Source: Glandiceps talaboti
Taxonomy: Eukaryota > Hemichordata > Enteropneusta > Spengelidae
Direction: 5' to 3'
Assembly: GCF_964340395.1 (NCBI RefSeq)
Contig: NC_135549.1
Coordinates: 3,294,501 to 3,358,500, forward strand
DNA length: 64,000 nucleotides
Part shown: in pieces, positions 26,230 through 39,390 of the stretch
Numbering within the stretch: the stretch's first letter is position 1
Layout: each line of letters starts with the position of its first letter
Translations under genes and position numbers: made by a program
Notes under the pieces: model-generated
Database searches by the model: none
The model's input: the letters and a program-made list of their open reading frames with translations, nothing else
What the model was told of the DNA's origin: nothing

Positions 26230-27335
26230 CTATGCCAATCTCTGCAACTTATAAAACAACAAAACTTCATAGAAGACATATACTACCATCAAATAAGACT
26301 GAATAAGACATAATGTAAAAGAAATTGGTGGCAACAAATAAATACTACAAAGTGTCTGTGATAATGCAAAGAATTGCTGAATTTCAGTAAGTGAACCCGA
26401 AGATACATGTCTATGCCAAAGGTCAATATCTGAAAAGAAAGAAAGTTTAAACCTGGCAGTAGACACTTTAATGTAGTCTCCATATATTAACAATTTTGAG
26501 TTAATTGCTAAACCATGATTGTTCACTACAAATGTGGCTGCCATTGAGTAAAACGTGGCATGAGCACCAAAAGTAATGCATGTGTATGTTTATCTGGTTC
26601 TGCATTATCTATAGAAATGATCTAAAAGTTATTAGCCACAGATAATTGCTACAAAGTGTTTGCAATATGTAAGTAATAGAATAATGTTGATGGTCCATGA
26701 ATAGAGTCTATGATTGAAGTTGTTTAGTTATGCAGTATTAAATATAGTGATTGTTTACTACAAATACGGCTGCCATTCAGTAAAAATTACACGAACACCA
26801 AAATAGTGCTTTTGTATACTTGTTTTCCTCAACATTACTTGTAAACATGATTTTTAAAGAAATTGGCAATATGTAAACACTATAATGGGTCTTTGATAGG
26901 CAGGAATTGGCTTGAATTTGAGAATTAGCCTTGGAGGTTAAGGTCAAAGGTCAATGTCGCCAAAGATAGCTCACGTCTGATAATATGGCTAGACACTTGA
27001 ATGGAATCTCTATATTAGTTTTTGATTTATGCAGTAAATAATGGTTTTTAACTACAAATATGGCTTCCTTTCAGTAAAAGTGATATGAGCACCACAAATA
27101 ATGCTTGTATATAGTTCCTTTCATCAATATTACTTGTATACATAATTTTTTTAATGGCAATGTTTAAATACTATAGTGTGTCTGTTATAGGCAGGAATTG
27201 GCTTGATTTGATAATTGACCCTGAAAGTCAAAGGTCAAGGTCGCCAAAGCTAGCTTGCATTTGATAATTTGAGGGTAGACACTTGAATTGAGTGTCTGGA
27301 TTACAGTCTTTGAGTTATGCAGTAAATGTTTGCAT
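26230..27335 (+). repeat. Family C tandem array, about 230-295 bp period
   Basis: Units are marked by actacaaat-x-tggct-type sequence near 26525, 26757 and 27051, plus repeated aaaggtcaa, tagacactt and gagttatgcagtaaat. The open frames crossing it are not conserved between units, so it is non-coding. Related units lie at 15720-16290 (reversed) and 60480-60960. Confidence 0.75.
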
Positions 27336-27339
27336 ATAT

Positions 27340-27495
27340 CAAAAAACAAGTTGAAGTGCAGATGTCCCACATAATATGTCACCTTTGTGTCAGGTTTGAA
27401 GAAATCGGATATTGCATGTCTGAGAAATGACGTATTACGGACGGAGGGACGCATGGACGGAGCCCATTGTAATAGCACCCCTTGGGAGGGGGAGG
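27340..27495 (-). repeat. Dispersed terminal repeat, copy 3 of 4
   Basis: Reverse-oriented copy with atgtcacctttgtgtcaggt, acgtattacggacgga and cattgtaatag. It caps the family C array to its left. Confidence 0.75.
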
Positions 27496-28244
27496 GAGGG
27501 GGCTAAAAACGCCGTTATGAGATGTATGGAAATGACATCTTCGAACGACATAAAAACTCAGTAGTCTAGCCAGGACTATCAGACAATCAAATTGTCGATC
27601 TGTAGATTGAGGTGATTTACGAGATGTAGACAATTTCGTGATATCCATGCTGCGATTTAAATTTACGGGTCTCTGACACTCACAGCAAGTTAGTTTTTTA
27701 TGACTACAGAAATCCTAAAGACACATGGCGTTTTGTTGCTGCCAGGCATACCGGTGAGGCTTTGGAGAGGGAGGTTGATATAGAACCACTGTTTATCATT
27801 TATTCAACAGTACATATACTTATGTGCTGACATTGCATCATAACGGTGAAGAATGGTGCAGAGAGACCTTGGTTGGAGTATAAAAACTGCATTTTTGTCT
27901 TAATAAGGGGAGGGGTCCCTCCAATACCCTCCCTTTAAACACATGTTTGATAAGAGCCACATTCAGCCGAGACACATCAACAAAAACTTAGATAAGTAAT
28001 TGATTTTTAACAATAAGTAATGACCCCTTTAGCTTTATCACTTTCACTAAATGGATAGATGTTACTTATCAAAGATTTCGTTGACATTCGTTGGTTGTCA
28101 TGGCTCTTATCAAACATATTTGATAATTGAAAATGAGAAATGTATACTGTTTTGCTATAATACCTCCTTGTATGTGTAACTATTAAACCTTTGAATCCAT
28201 TAAATCATGTGGCAATTGTTTTGGTTCCAATGTCAACTCCTCTA
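27496..28244. other. No gene recognised
   Basis: Unassigned sequence. aataccctcccttt and similar C-rich phrases occur, but no domain or repeat match. Confidence 0.45.
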
Positions 28245-28385
28245 TTTTTAGTCCCTAAAGGAGGCTATTACATTGGGTTTCAGCCATCTGCCTGTTTGTC
28301 CGTCCATGCGTAATACGTTATTTCTCTGATATCAATATCCAATTTCCTACATACCTGACACAAAGGTGACATGTCATATGGAACA
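28245..28385 (+). repeat. Dispersed terminal repeat, copy 4 of 4
   Basis: Contains tttagtccctaaaggaggct, ctattacattggg and acaaaggtgacatgtcatat. No family C or A core units follow it, so it is an isolated end. Confidence 0.7.
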
Positions 28386-29736
28386 CCTGACTTGTGTTCC
28401 TTACAAACACCGGGTTATTTTTATTGATTTTGTTTTCATTTTACGTTGATTACAATCCAAATGCAGATTCTGTTAATATTGGAAACATAAATACTTGACA
28501 ACTTACAAGTTGTAGATGGTAAAATATTTTAGGATGCTGATAGTCGAGGTGTTAAGCTGCTCTACAGCAATTTGTAATAACTACGTTCTCTTTACGTATG
28601 AGTAGGAACTAATCATTAATAGCAATGACGAAAATTGCACATATCTTTTACGTCATTTTTGACATAATACAACTCACGCAGACCAGACTATATTGTCTTG
28701 TGGTCCGATACTGAGTGACTTAAGCGTTGAGAAAGACCCTGTCTGCCATCGTGTATGTCAACAATGGACGAAAAACATGACAAATCTCTTTTACAGTGAT
28801 CAGACTGAATAAGAAATTTCATAAAGCCATCAGTCTTTCAGTTATTTCTCAAAAGATATTATAATTACAGTTATGAAAACCGACACTAGGCAAACATATA
28901 CATACGGTGTGACTAATTAGAGCTGATTATCAGGATTTATTGGCAAATTAAAAAAAAAAAACGTTCCATGTCTATAGGTATAAGATTACTTTCTCAATGC
29001 TAAATATGTTAATTTTTAAATGTACTTGTATGACTATTGTTCTCATTTTAAAAATTGAGTATAGTTCTCATGTAAAAATTGTGTATGTGTGTGTCACTTT
29101 AGTGTGCTTCTTTTAGTATAAGATTACAGACAAATATTGATGTGGTTAATATAACGTACAGCTAATCAAAGCAACCCTAGGAAGGCAGAAGATAAAACAT
29201 CAAACACCGTACAACGTTTAACGTTTTTTGATGCAACCCCCATTCTCCATTTTATTTCAATATTTCTTTCCACAGCATTTTAAAGACGAGCTGTACAGTT
29301 TGGTATAAATGCATTGTTGTTACCAGGGGAAATAAATGGCTCTCCCATAGCAGAAGAAGTATGTGGCCAAAATATGCTATCGATAAATTTTACTTGACAT
29401 TTATATGATAACCTTTACAAGCTTTGAGCTAAATATTGTAAAGGAGGCTTTCTCTGTGGTAAGCATTTCTAATCAATAGACAAGATGGAGACATTTAGTA
29501 AATTCAACATTCTGTTTCAAAAGTATATGATAAAATCGAGAATCTAAAGCATTGCAATCGTTCAATGTTAGAAACATACATTGTCCTCAAGAACAATTGA
29601 AAAATGGCACATCATGATGAGATAGAATAGTGTTACAAACATTTTGTGTCGTTGGTTTGTATTATTGTTTTACAGATGTTGTTGCAAACGTTACTTCTAG
29701 CCCGCTCGCGTTCTGAATCTCTTCTACTACTAAATA
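28386..29736. other. No gene recognised
   Basis: AT-rich, with only short open frames. Confidence 0.5.
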
Positions 29737-29874
29737 AGTCTTGCTGCCAGACTCGTGACTATCGTCCCTAATCTTTTTATGTATGCCGAGCGGCTTAGCC
29801 TCGAGAAGTCTCGCGGCTGTGCCGCTCGGCATACAAAGCTTAGGGACGATAGTCACGAGTCAGGCAGCGAGACT
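29737..29874. repeat. Long near-perfect hairpin, 138 bp
   Basis: The left arm (29737-29794) and right arm (29821-29874) pair almost throughout. Shared segments are actcgtgactatcgtcccta and gtatgccgagcggc. The 26-bp centre pairs again (agcc with ggct, cgag with ctcg), leaving only a tiny apical loop. It is GC-rich compared with its surroundings. It could be a MITE-type palindrome or a transcribed hairpin. Confidence 0.85.
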
Positions 29875-30523
29875 ACTATCAAATACGCTATTAGATAACT
29901 TGCTAACGTATAATATTTCGATAATCTAAAATGAGGGTATTATAATTTTGTACATCACCATTTTATCAACGCTACTGTATGGGTATATGCTGTAAGTCGT
30001 TTGTGAATTTGTTTCTAAACATGTCTCCTGTAGCTGCTGTACATATGAATAAACGCGTTTCCATAAGAAATGTTTCACAACGTTCACAACACAAGGAACG
30101 CCGTATACCTTTAGACATATGGAACACACTTACGGACTAAAACATATAACACATCGCCCCAGGGGTTGTGCTGTGATAACATCTGAGATACGGCTAATAT
30201 AGTTTGGCGCCATAGAAGTCTATCACTTATTAGTAGCTTAGCAATTTTTCTACTACCTACTAGTAATAAAGTTTCACTTCTCTATAGACAAATAGAAGAT
30301 GTTAGAGAGGATTTCCAATGTTCTCGTTCTATAAATGGATTGTATTTGATGTATAAGCCAAATATACGTGCCTCTGATGCATCGAATATTTTCCCTCCAA
30401 TCAACCTCTAGCGCCTGTATAATTAGATTGTCAGCTGATACCATAGTACAAGTTTCAGCAACAATAAGCCACACAAGGTTGAAAAACATTGAAAAACAAC
30501 ACATTAGTTCATTACAATGCACA

Positions 30524-30635
<112 letters not shown>

Positions 30636-30991
30636 TATACCAATGTCTTTTGACATATGTTGGTTGCATCACATTTTCAAAAAAAAAAACATTGCAATCA
30701 GAAGGAGAGGAACTACAGGTTGCCTAGAGCGCTACTAACAGTAATGTGCGCCATTATCAGCCATTATATAATGTTCACACTGCGTTCCATTTCGTTTCGT
30801 GTATCAAGTATTTACGATATGTGTAAGAATCAATAATGATAAGTCTTGGGGCAATTTGATTGTTATTTTGTTACAAAGTTGCATTTATGAAAATGAAAAT
30901 CATGAGCGCAACAAGGCGACTTCAATCGGAAGGAAAATGGAATGTTTGGGTGAAGAATGGTTTGTGTGCCAGCTGATACCTATCACACACA

Positions 30992-30996
30992 ATATA

Positions 30997-31064
<68 letters not shown>
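30992..31064. repeat. (TA)n-(GA)n compound microsatellite
   Basis: A short TA run switches directly to about 55 bp of AG. Confidence 0.95.
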
Positions 31065-31066
<2 letters not shown>

Positions 31067-31338
31067 AAATGCAACCTTAACACGATACACTGTATTTTCG
31101 CCTGAAAAGGTGTTCGCTTTAGTTCTGTGTTCATGTTACAAAATGTTTTCTAACTTAATTTGTAATAATTTTAGGCCCTGTCATCATGGATTTCCCTATT
31201 CCAAGGACAAATAGTTTGATAAAAATATTCATTTGGTTATTTTCCGGTTGCGGTATCTCAAAATCTAGACCACTTTTCTGGCCTCTGCTACAGCAATATA
31301 AGACGAGACAAATGAAACGTAGCTGTGTATATGTTTGA

Positions 31339-31377
<39 letters not shown>

Positions 31378-31449
31378 TGCATGCATGCATCCATCCATAC
31401 ATCCATACATACATACATACATACATACATACACACATACACACACATC
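31339..31449. repeat. Compound (CAGA)/(ATGC)/(CATA)/(CACA) microsatellite
   Basis: Four tetranucleotide motifs follow one another, each one substitution away from its neighbour. Confidence 0.95.
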
Positions 31450-32085
31450 CTCCTCATGAAGTCTGCTCGTTCGCTAACATGATAAAAGCGAAAGAGGCTG
31501 TGTGTGTGTGTGTGTGAAGGTAAATCAAGTCCATTTTAACGCATAGTTTGATGACGCCTATCTTACCTGTATCGTACAGCCTTCACATGATCAAAAATGA
31601 GCGAAATATGATAATCCTGAAATAACAAGGCTACGTGCGCTCTATCGTTTCTGGAAACATTGGAATTCAATTTAGTTTGCGTCGAGAAGATATGTTTCCA
31701 CGTTTACTATTTAAAACGAATACTGACTCTACCATACCGTTTGAACTGATTCAATGGTAAAGCCCGGAGATAATTCGTTTGCAATTTGCCTAACGTTGCA
31801 ACAAATGTCACTCAATCGTCAAATGATGGTGTATCCTTTGTCATCACTTTCACTCTTGTGGCATGGAATAGCCAACAATGTAATGTATTCCATAAACAAT
31901 TAAGAGAATTCGGCTGTGCAACAAAAAATACTGACCTCGGCCTTTTTCATACTTATCAAAATATTGAAATGCTTTAATTTGTTTTCAAATGTATGATTAT
32001 TTCGTTACCGAAACACTTCAAATGCAATGGTGATGCTGGTTCACAAATGAAAGAATATAACAATATGTACTGATATCAAAACCAA

Positions 32086-32094
32086 GTTTAGCAC
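32086..32094 (+). repeat. Target-site duplication, left
   Basis: gtttagcac directly precedes the left TIR and directly follows the right TIR (34232-34240). Confidence 0.85.
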
Positions 32095-32247
32095 CAGAGG
32101 AGGCTGGAAGGGGTGCAGAGCATGATGGGTAAAAATAACTGCGAAAGCTCATTACGCAGTGAACCTCCATTGTGTACGCTTGTGAACGTACGTTTACAAT
32201 GGTGGCTGGCTCAGTGGTCACCAGCCGTACGCGTAGTTTGGGGCATC

Positions 32248-32570
32248 AACTCGCCGTAACTTTCACAATAATTCATCATATTGGATACTATGAAAGCGAA
32301 CATTTCGACTGATATTTCTCCCTCCGTACTAGTAGAATCGTTTTTGGAATTATTGATAGGAATACTGTGATTTTTCGTGAAGAATACTTGACCCCGCCGA
32401 GGTCGTAAATTTCGGTCCGGTTTTTCGCCCAAAATTTACAAACTTTTGCAAAATAGATGGATTCTTGTGTACTTTTTAAATGGCTACAGTTAGAAATAGA
32501 CAAGGTCTACTCAAGATTTTCGGTAGAAAGTAGGTGATCCGCCCCGGAATCGAAGGTGACCTCCATTGAC
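32248..32570. repeat. Dispersed repeat, copy 2 of 2 (other copy 1008-1385)
   Basis: Same order of blocks as 1008-1385: caactcgcc, ttttggaatta, ccggtttttcgcc, attttcggtagaaa. Confidence 0.6.
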
Positions 32571-32850
32571 AAGTGACGTGACATGACAATGCAAACAGGC
32601 GAGTTTCTCACAACTTGCTCAACTACTAGCTACTGTAATTTAAATTACTCGTGTGCACACCCAATTTCACCATTGACCCTACACGAAAGGGTATATGATT
32701 TCGCAATCGTGTGTAATAGTGACACCAACTCGGGTAAGCAGGTCGTATTTTTGAGTGCAGTGTCCCGAGTACAGCTCCTCAACTTTATTCAGTCTAGCTA
32801 GCTGACTAAAACGTTAGATGTCTACCTTCCAAAATACAAACATTTGCTCA

Positions 32851-32855
32851 AAAAA

Positions 32856-32902
<47 letters not shown>

Positions 32903-32905
32903 ATA
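32851..32905. repeat. (AAAT)n microsatellite
   Basis: About 13 tandem aaat units inside the TIR element. Confidence 0.95.
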
Positions 32906-34231
32906 CAACTACAACAAGACTTCGGCCTTTGTATTATAATGTTATATATTGCCACACATTGTGCGAATCTCTCAGTTTCGCATATTTTAATCTGACATGG
33001 TTTTGCTCGTCTGGCAACATACATGTAGCAAAATGTGCTCAGGCTACGCAATAACCGTGAAACACTGAAAGCGTCCATTGTGGTAACATATGATGAGTAT
33101 TTTTGATCATATAAGCATTGCGAAATATTATATAACTAGCAAGGTAGATGTAATATATGTAATTTTGAGCTGGAATGACGAGATTTGATATTTTGAGTGA
33201 CTGGCATGAAAGCCATGTGAAGAGGAAAATATTCACTATGTGGATCCGTAATACGAGTGCTTTCTGATCATATGTAAAGCTTTGACATAAAATAGGCCTT
33301 GGAGGTCTCAATTGTTTATCATACAAATTTGTAATACATGACGATGTTGTACATCAATTTTTTAACAATTTGTTTGCAAGATGTAAGCTATTTCTTTAGC
33401 TATCATCAGAGGGTAGGAAAGGGGTTTACGTTAAATTACATTCAGGTCTTTTTCTCACAAGCAAGACACATTTATAGAAGGCAACACAGAGATGGTTTAA
33501 TACGAGACAAAATGTAACATGAAGAACAGAAGAAAGTCCAGATTTGGCACAGCAAATCGACTAGCGATAGCGACGAATCTGAAAATAAACAGAAAAATGT
33601 CTTGATAAGATTGAAAAGGACAAAATTTTAAGGATACAAGAAGAAATGCTGACAATTGGATTGGTGTTACGTGTAACGATCAATGCACGACACGAGAGTG
33701 TCAATAAACACGTCCGGCCAGCAAGTGCAGGACAGCCGTCAACGGCCAAGCCACTTTGCGTGTTATATGCACGCACAATGGGTCGCCATCTTGAAAACAT
33801 CGAAATTCAACAAAAAGTAGTGACAATTTACACACATTATAAAGTGGGGTATTGGGAAGATCCCTGCAGAACCATGAAATTCATGACGATAATTAATAGA
33901 AAAGTGACAAAAGCATACATAGAAACATAATTTTGTGTTAAAACGACCGAGGTGAAAACCCCGAAAATGTAGATATCGATAACATTGACTTGTCGAGTAC
34001 CAAAGTTTGTGTTCGTTTTAGATACACTAAACATACTGAAAACACGATTTCCATGTTGCATGACACTTGTAATGGTCATTTTAAAAAATAGTGATCGTCT
34101 GAACGAAAGACTAATGACGCAAATGGGAATAAAACGGATAAAAGAATGAGGTACTCACCGAGGTCATCAGCGTATGCTCCATCGCGAAACGGTCACATGG
34201 GTGTCACGTGAGACCCTTCCAGCCTCCTCTG

Positions 34232-34240
34232 GTTTAGCAC
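34232..34240 (+). repeat. Target-site duplication, right
   Basis: gtttagcac, identical to 32086-32094. Confidence 0.85.
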
Positions 34241-34559
34241 AATATATCTGACTGCTCTCATGTTTTACCTTCAATCGCGGTGATAGTAAAGATAAGATTA
34301 TAGAGAATCCCCTAAGCCACTAACTATATCATTTTGTTCAGTTCTATACCAGGCTCCTTTTACTCAGATATTCTTCAGCACTCAAAGCAAAATCTTTACA
34401 TTTCAAACCCAAAATACCAACACGACACGAAAGAAAAAAACAATATGTCAACTCTGCCAGAATCTGTGGTAAGTGCATGCTAGAATGTGATGGTCAATAA
34501 CATATTCTTCTGTTTCACCTATATTTTGTAATCATTCTATACATGAAAACTGGGGGGGG

Positions 34560-35541
34560 GACACACACACTAACTTTAAGCTCAAGAATGTTTATGCTCA
34601 GGAGTGCACCGACCATCTGAACAATCGTGACCCTGATATCAAGTTGACTACGGAATAAGAACTGGACCTATCTTCGTCATTCCTTGATACACTCACGGTC
34701 ATACAGGAAGGTGACTCATTAAAAACCAACATCTACCTAAAACCCACTCACAAACGGACCAGTACCTTAACTTTGAATCCAACCTTCCACTACAGCATAG
34801 ACTAGGTTTGATCCAGACGCTTCATCATAGAGCATCCGGTTATCACTGCCGACACAGAAAGACATGAAGAGGAGACGCATGCCACCCAGGCGATACATAG
34901 ATGTGGGTACCCAAAGTTGGCTATAAATACAGCCACAGTGGATGAGTCATAATATCCAAAGCAATCAACCGAGATAACAAAACAACCCAGCAAGGCAATC
35001 TTACATCAAGGACACTTCAGAAGAGTTAACAAATGTTTTGTTTCATACAGCATCAATACATGCATCAAGCCAACAAGAACCCTAAGGCAATTTATTGGTG
35101 TGCCCCAAAGACAAGACTGACAAGAACAATGTGGGCGGAGTCATCTATCAAATCGCATGCCAGGGTCAGACTAATACATGACCTTGTACAAGTTGTAGAG
35201 AATCTTACATTGGGGAGACTGAAAGATCACTTAAACAAGATTCTTAGAACGTAGACGTCCAAGCTCCAGTACTGCGGAATATTCGCAGCATGAACATATA
35301 CATTCTTTGACATTGATAAAGTGAACATACTTGATAGAGAAACCTAGTATTTTGAGCGAGGAGTGAAGGAAGCCATTTACACCCGGGCATACCAACCATC
35401 GCTGAACAGAAACGGAGGACGAGACAAGCTTCCAGTCACGTATGACCCCTTATTACTGAGCTTACACGTCCGTAATGTCACATGTTCTGAATAGTGGATC
35501 CATCTGTTGCTGAAGTACATAGTCCAAAATGTCGTGTAACA
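34560..35541 (+). pseudogene. Degraded Penelope-like element, RT end and GIY-YIG part
   Basis: Nucleotide alignment follows the intact element from about 9190 to its right terminal repeat. Shared stretches include gatccagacgcttcatca, catcaaggacacttcaga and attggggagactgaaagatc. It begins at the base after a G-homopolymer (34551-34559), just downstream of the YVDD-equivalent position, so the N-terminal and catalytic RT parts are missing. There is an in-frame stop (near 34657) and several frameshifts, including inside the GIY-YIG region. The right terminal repeat remains as a diverged gaatagtgga-type block ending near 35541. Divergence shows an older insertion than the copy at 8132-10224. Confidence 0.88.
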
Positions 35542-36413
35542 GTTTTCAAGTTTGTGATTGGATGAAACGTTTAATAGAAGACAAGGGTTGTAGCAATTAC
35601 TAATCATGCATTACATGTACAGTAGTTCAGAATGTCGTATTCTGATAATTTGTGTTTGAACAAATCAAAAGTAGGCATTCAGTTTACTTCCGTTTGAATG
35701 TTCTTTGCCGCTTTCCGGGGCATTCAGTTAAATCTGGTCAAACTAATTGGATGAGAACGGATTATGATATGAAAGGCGAACATTTTCCTGCTCATCATTA
35801 ATAATTCTGACCACCGGAGTTATAAAAATACCTTAATAAACTCAGGCTTTACTGCAATAAAACGTCGACTTCTTGTCTTTTATTACGTCATGTCAGCTAC
35901 TTATTGTGTCATATCATCGATAGCAATCCCTTCCATGCTACTATCATTAATGGGTCCAATTCTGTATAATTACCAAGCAAGTTTTCAAAAGGTGTACAAT
36001 GTATTCATGAAGGCCAAATCAATTTTCTTGCCGTTAAATGAAAGTGAAAATGGTATTACTTACATCTGCTTGAAAAATACTCACGTCTACTCATTATCAC
36101 ATCACAGGATCATTAGAACGTAAACGAAGTAATTACTGGACTCGAGCGAATAGCATTTTACAAATTTTCTCTTTCAGTCGCACGATTTTCTTTTTCAACC
36201 AAGAACTGTAAATAACTTGAACTTGAAATGAATAAAAGAACAAAGGCTCAAATGATGCCATACGAAATTAAAGTCTTAACCAAAATGTATCATTCTTGTG
36301 ACACACGAGTATCACGTTTTCTAGATTAGATGAAGAAACACATTGTGTTACTCGCACCCAGAAAATATGCAAAAGTGAAGCGGTAATTTAGGACTGAGTA
36401 ATGTGTGTGTGTG

Positions 36414-36464
<51 letters not shown>

Positions 36465-39278
36465 GTCTGTCTGTGTCATCGTTTCCTCAAATTCGGTAGG
36501 CTCAGTTCAAATGAAATTTGATAAACACCTCCCTTACGTAATAACTGATTAGATTTTCGACATGATCCATTCAATAACTAGTTAAATATAGCCATATTTC
36601 CAAACATGTTTGTGCTGAGTTATCGATTTTACATTGAACATGTTAGAGTTATGTAATCCTTTGTTCTCGGCCCTTTGTCATAATACTGCCACTGTGCTAT
36701 TGTTAGTTCCTCCTGTCATGATTTACAAAGGTTATCACGCACAACCATTGAGCTCTCGATTTGTCTTGATCGACAATGCTGATAAGAATGAGAAATGCCA
36801 TGGTTACAGCTGACCACTGTGTATATTTTCATGCCTCCTCACTCGATCTCTAAATGACATGTATGTATTTTATTCTGTTATCTGCGTATCTTTTACCTCT
36901 TGAAGAGTTGCTCCTACATTGAAGGAGGAATATCCAATACAATTAAATAAATGTAACCAACCAACCAGAAAAGATAAAATAGAAAAACAAAGAACCCACT
37001 AAAGATTCGAGCTGATTTTGTACAAGTACCAAACAATATTCTGATTCGACAAAGGCAAATTTGTCTAATTTTCACATACAGTATTCTTCTATCAATGTTT
37101 ATGGAGCAACTTTCCCTTTTTTAATAGAAAGGGAAATAGTGAGCAACTGATGATGAAACCAGGCCCAGGGCTTCGAAATGATATAGAGACAAAGGATCGT
37201 CAAATCTGTAGGACATAAAAAATCCGGCTTCCTATCGATATTACAAGAAAGATATTGTACCGAACAAAAAAATAATTTGCTACTGTAGCTTTAAAATGAT
37301 TTCCCGAATATATTTTATGACAGTGATAAACGAATATCTAAGTTTCATGACATTCTGGGGATTGTGTCAGGTTTTACGACTCATAAAGTAACGTTTTATG
37401 AGTTGCATCATTAAATCCATCCATATCATATCCCGATGAATACCCTCCCCGCCCCCGCCATGTGATACTGTATAGCCAGCAATCGTGTTCAGTACACTCA
37501 CTGCCTTTCCAGCTTCAAACTTAAATCTTCCATCAATGAACGTGAGCAATACACGGTACGACAAGCAGATGTACACTGGCCTTCCGCAAGCCTTTATCGG
37601 CATCAATGCATGTACCAACTTATATGAATTTGAAGCTTGCGGTTGCCATGTCTTTTAATTGGACAATAAAGTCAAAATAATGAATTCTGCCAGATAAACT
37701 AAGACTGTTACCTTTAACCTACTAAATTAGTGAATACAAACAAAGCCTACCGGAAATCCTTTTATGCATACACGCCGAAATCACGAAAAGAAGTAGAGAG
37801 CTGACTAGAGTTGCTGTCAATGTACGATTTCTATGCTTGCTTATTGCCAAAATGTGGAATCCATTTCCCGCATACTATGTGTGAAGTTACTTTACTTTAA
37901 TTTAAAATTGTAAAAATTGATACCGGAATCGAATCGTGTTTTCTGCCGCAGGATATTACTGTTATAATATGGAGGCATAGAAAATTGTCATGTATACTCT
38001 ATGAGTCATGCATGCCGGATTACCTATATGACCATTTTAGTATAAGTAAGCTTATTAGTTGTGGCTGAGCAATATGTCAAAACAAATATATCGTGTAATT
38101 GAAAACATACTTCATAGAATACTGAAAGAAAGATATGACTGTTTTTAAGTGGGAAAAGGGACATGCATTTTGATGCAGGTAATATTAGATTCGTTGCTTA
38201 TATCACATGGCAATACTTAAATTGAGCTGGGGTTTTATGAACTCATTCTCCACATAGAGACGAAACAGGGGATTGGCTGAGATGACAGTTATAGTCACGC
38301 AGAGTCTGTAACACTGCTATCAGCAATATTACACAAAACGTACATTCATGATGTGTATGTATCCACACTCTTGCTAAAGGCGAACTCCATTCAATGTCCA
38401 ACATACCTCGAACAGTGGAGTGCTGAAGATATATTCTGAACGACAGAATGTTGCAATGTAGCTGAAGGTCAATGTTTAATAGAGAAAACATTTCTGTTTC
38501 ATGTGTGAGAACTCTCGTCAATACCTAACAACTGGTTTTCTGCAAAGAAATCAAATATCGGTAAGTAGTGAAAGAACATATAGTAACCGAGCCCTGGACA
38601 TTTCCACAAACTAAACCAAAAGAATCTCACAGAACAACCCGAAGGGCAATCTTCAATTTTCAAAACTTGTGATAGAAGATTCTACCTCAAAATCACTGTA
38701 TATATTGGTGGATATGCGATATCATGATGAACGAACCTACGGGTGGTAGATTAAATCGTTATAGCACACTCCCATCTATTATTGCATGACTAACTTTGCA
38801 TTTGTGTGAAACTCCACACACCTGGTTAATGAACACCACTACTGATAATAAACAAAAATGACAGCTGATTAAAAGCATACCCTAATATCCTTTTTACGCA
38901 GAGTAATCATCCTAAAATTTATTTTATCCTTCGTTATTTCCTCTTCACAACATGCTTCCTTCGAAGGATACCATATTTTATATACTAGATTAAAATCAAC
39001 ACAATCTCAACTGATATATTTCGTTAAGAGTGGTTATTACGTGACTCTTAACAGTGAGGTAGCAGTTTGAGGTAGTCATCAATCTGCCCACGTCATGCCA
39101 AGTCGATAAATTAGATGTTTCATGAATCACAAGTATTGAATAAATTTCATTAATATTTGTAATTTACACTCAATAATATGAAAAATCGACAGATGTTAGG
39201 CCAAAGGCTCACACATTGTCGAGATAATACAAATGTATCCATTAAAAATACATATAAGTAAATATCCAAAGTAATGAA
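35542..39278. other. Gene-poor region
   Basis: No domain recognised. The reverse-strand open frame at 37367-37618 and that at 38243-38521 were inspected and not accepted as exons. Contains the microsatellite at 36402-36477. Confidence 0.5.
36402..36477. repeat. (GT)n-(CTGT)n microsatellite
   Basis: GT units lead into about 14 CTGT units, with two tgtgtctg interruptions at the end. Confidence 0.95.
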
Positions 39279-39390
39279 TATTGAACTTTTGTTTCAGGCA
39301 CAAACTTGAAAAAATGTACCTAACATTTTCGATTGCACACTTCAGTCTTTGTCAAAAGATTGACCCAATATTCAGAAACATGTTCGATTA
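39279..39390 (-). mobile_element. Penelope-like right-end fragment
   Basis: Diverged copy of the 100-bp terminal repeat, sharing ttgaacttttgtt, cacttcagtctttgtcaa and gattgaccca. After it, ttcagaaacatgtt matches, in reverse, the sequence between stop codon and right repeat in the copy at 34560-35541. It is therefore the 3' end of a reverse-strand insertion truncated almost at its start, rather than a recombined single left repeat. Confidence 0.8.

Larger units (their letters stand above)
32095..34231. mobile_element. Non-autonomous DNA transposon with 18-bp TIRs and 9-bp TSD
   Basis: The TIR cagaggaggctggaaggg (32095-32112) is repeated exactly inverted at 34214-34231, and 9-bp direct repeats abut both ends. 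The 2137-bp interior has no open frame above about 95 codons and no transposase motif, so it is non-autonomous or decayed. It includes a dispersed repeat (32248-32570) also present at 1008-1385, and an (AAAT)n run. A 9-bp duplication is usual for Mutator-like elements; the TIR start CAGAGG is also hAT-like, although hAT duplications are 8 bp. The superfamily is left open. Confidence 0.85.

Noticed and set aside
26230-26544. Reverse-strand open frame of 104 codons
   Set aside because: Lies inside the family C tandem array and is not conserved between units.
22745-27495. A single 4.7-kb element with facing terminal blocks
   Set aside because: The interior contains family A at one end and family C at the other, separated by more than 2.7 kb of unrelated DNA; separate insertions are simpler.
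37367-37618. Reverse-strand open frame of 83 codons
   Set aside because: No domain recognised, no good splice acceptor upstream, and a glycine run from a low-complexity segment.
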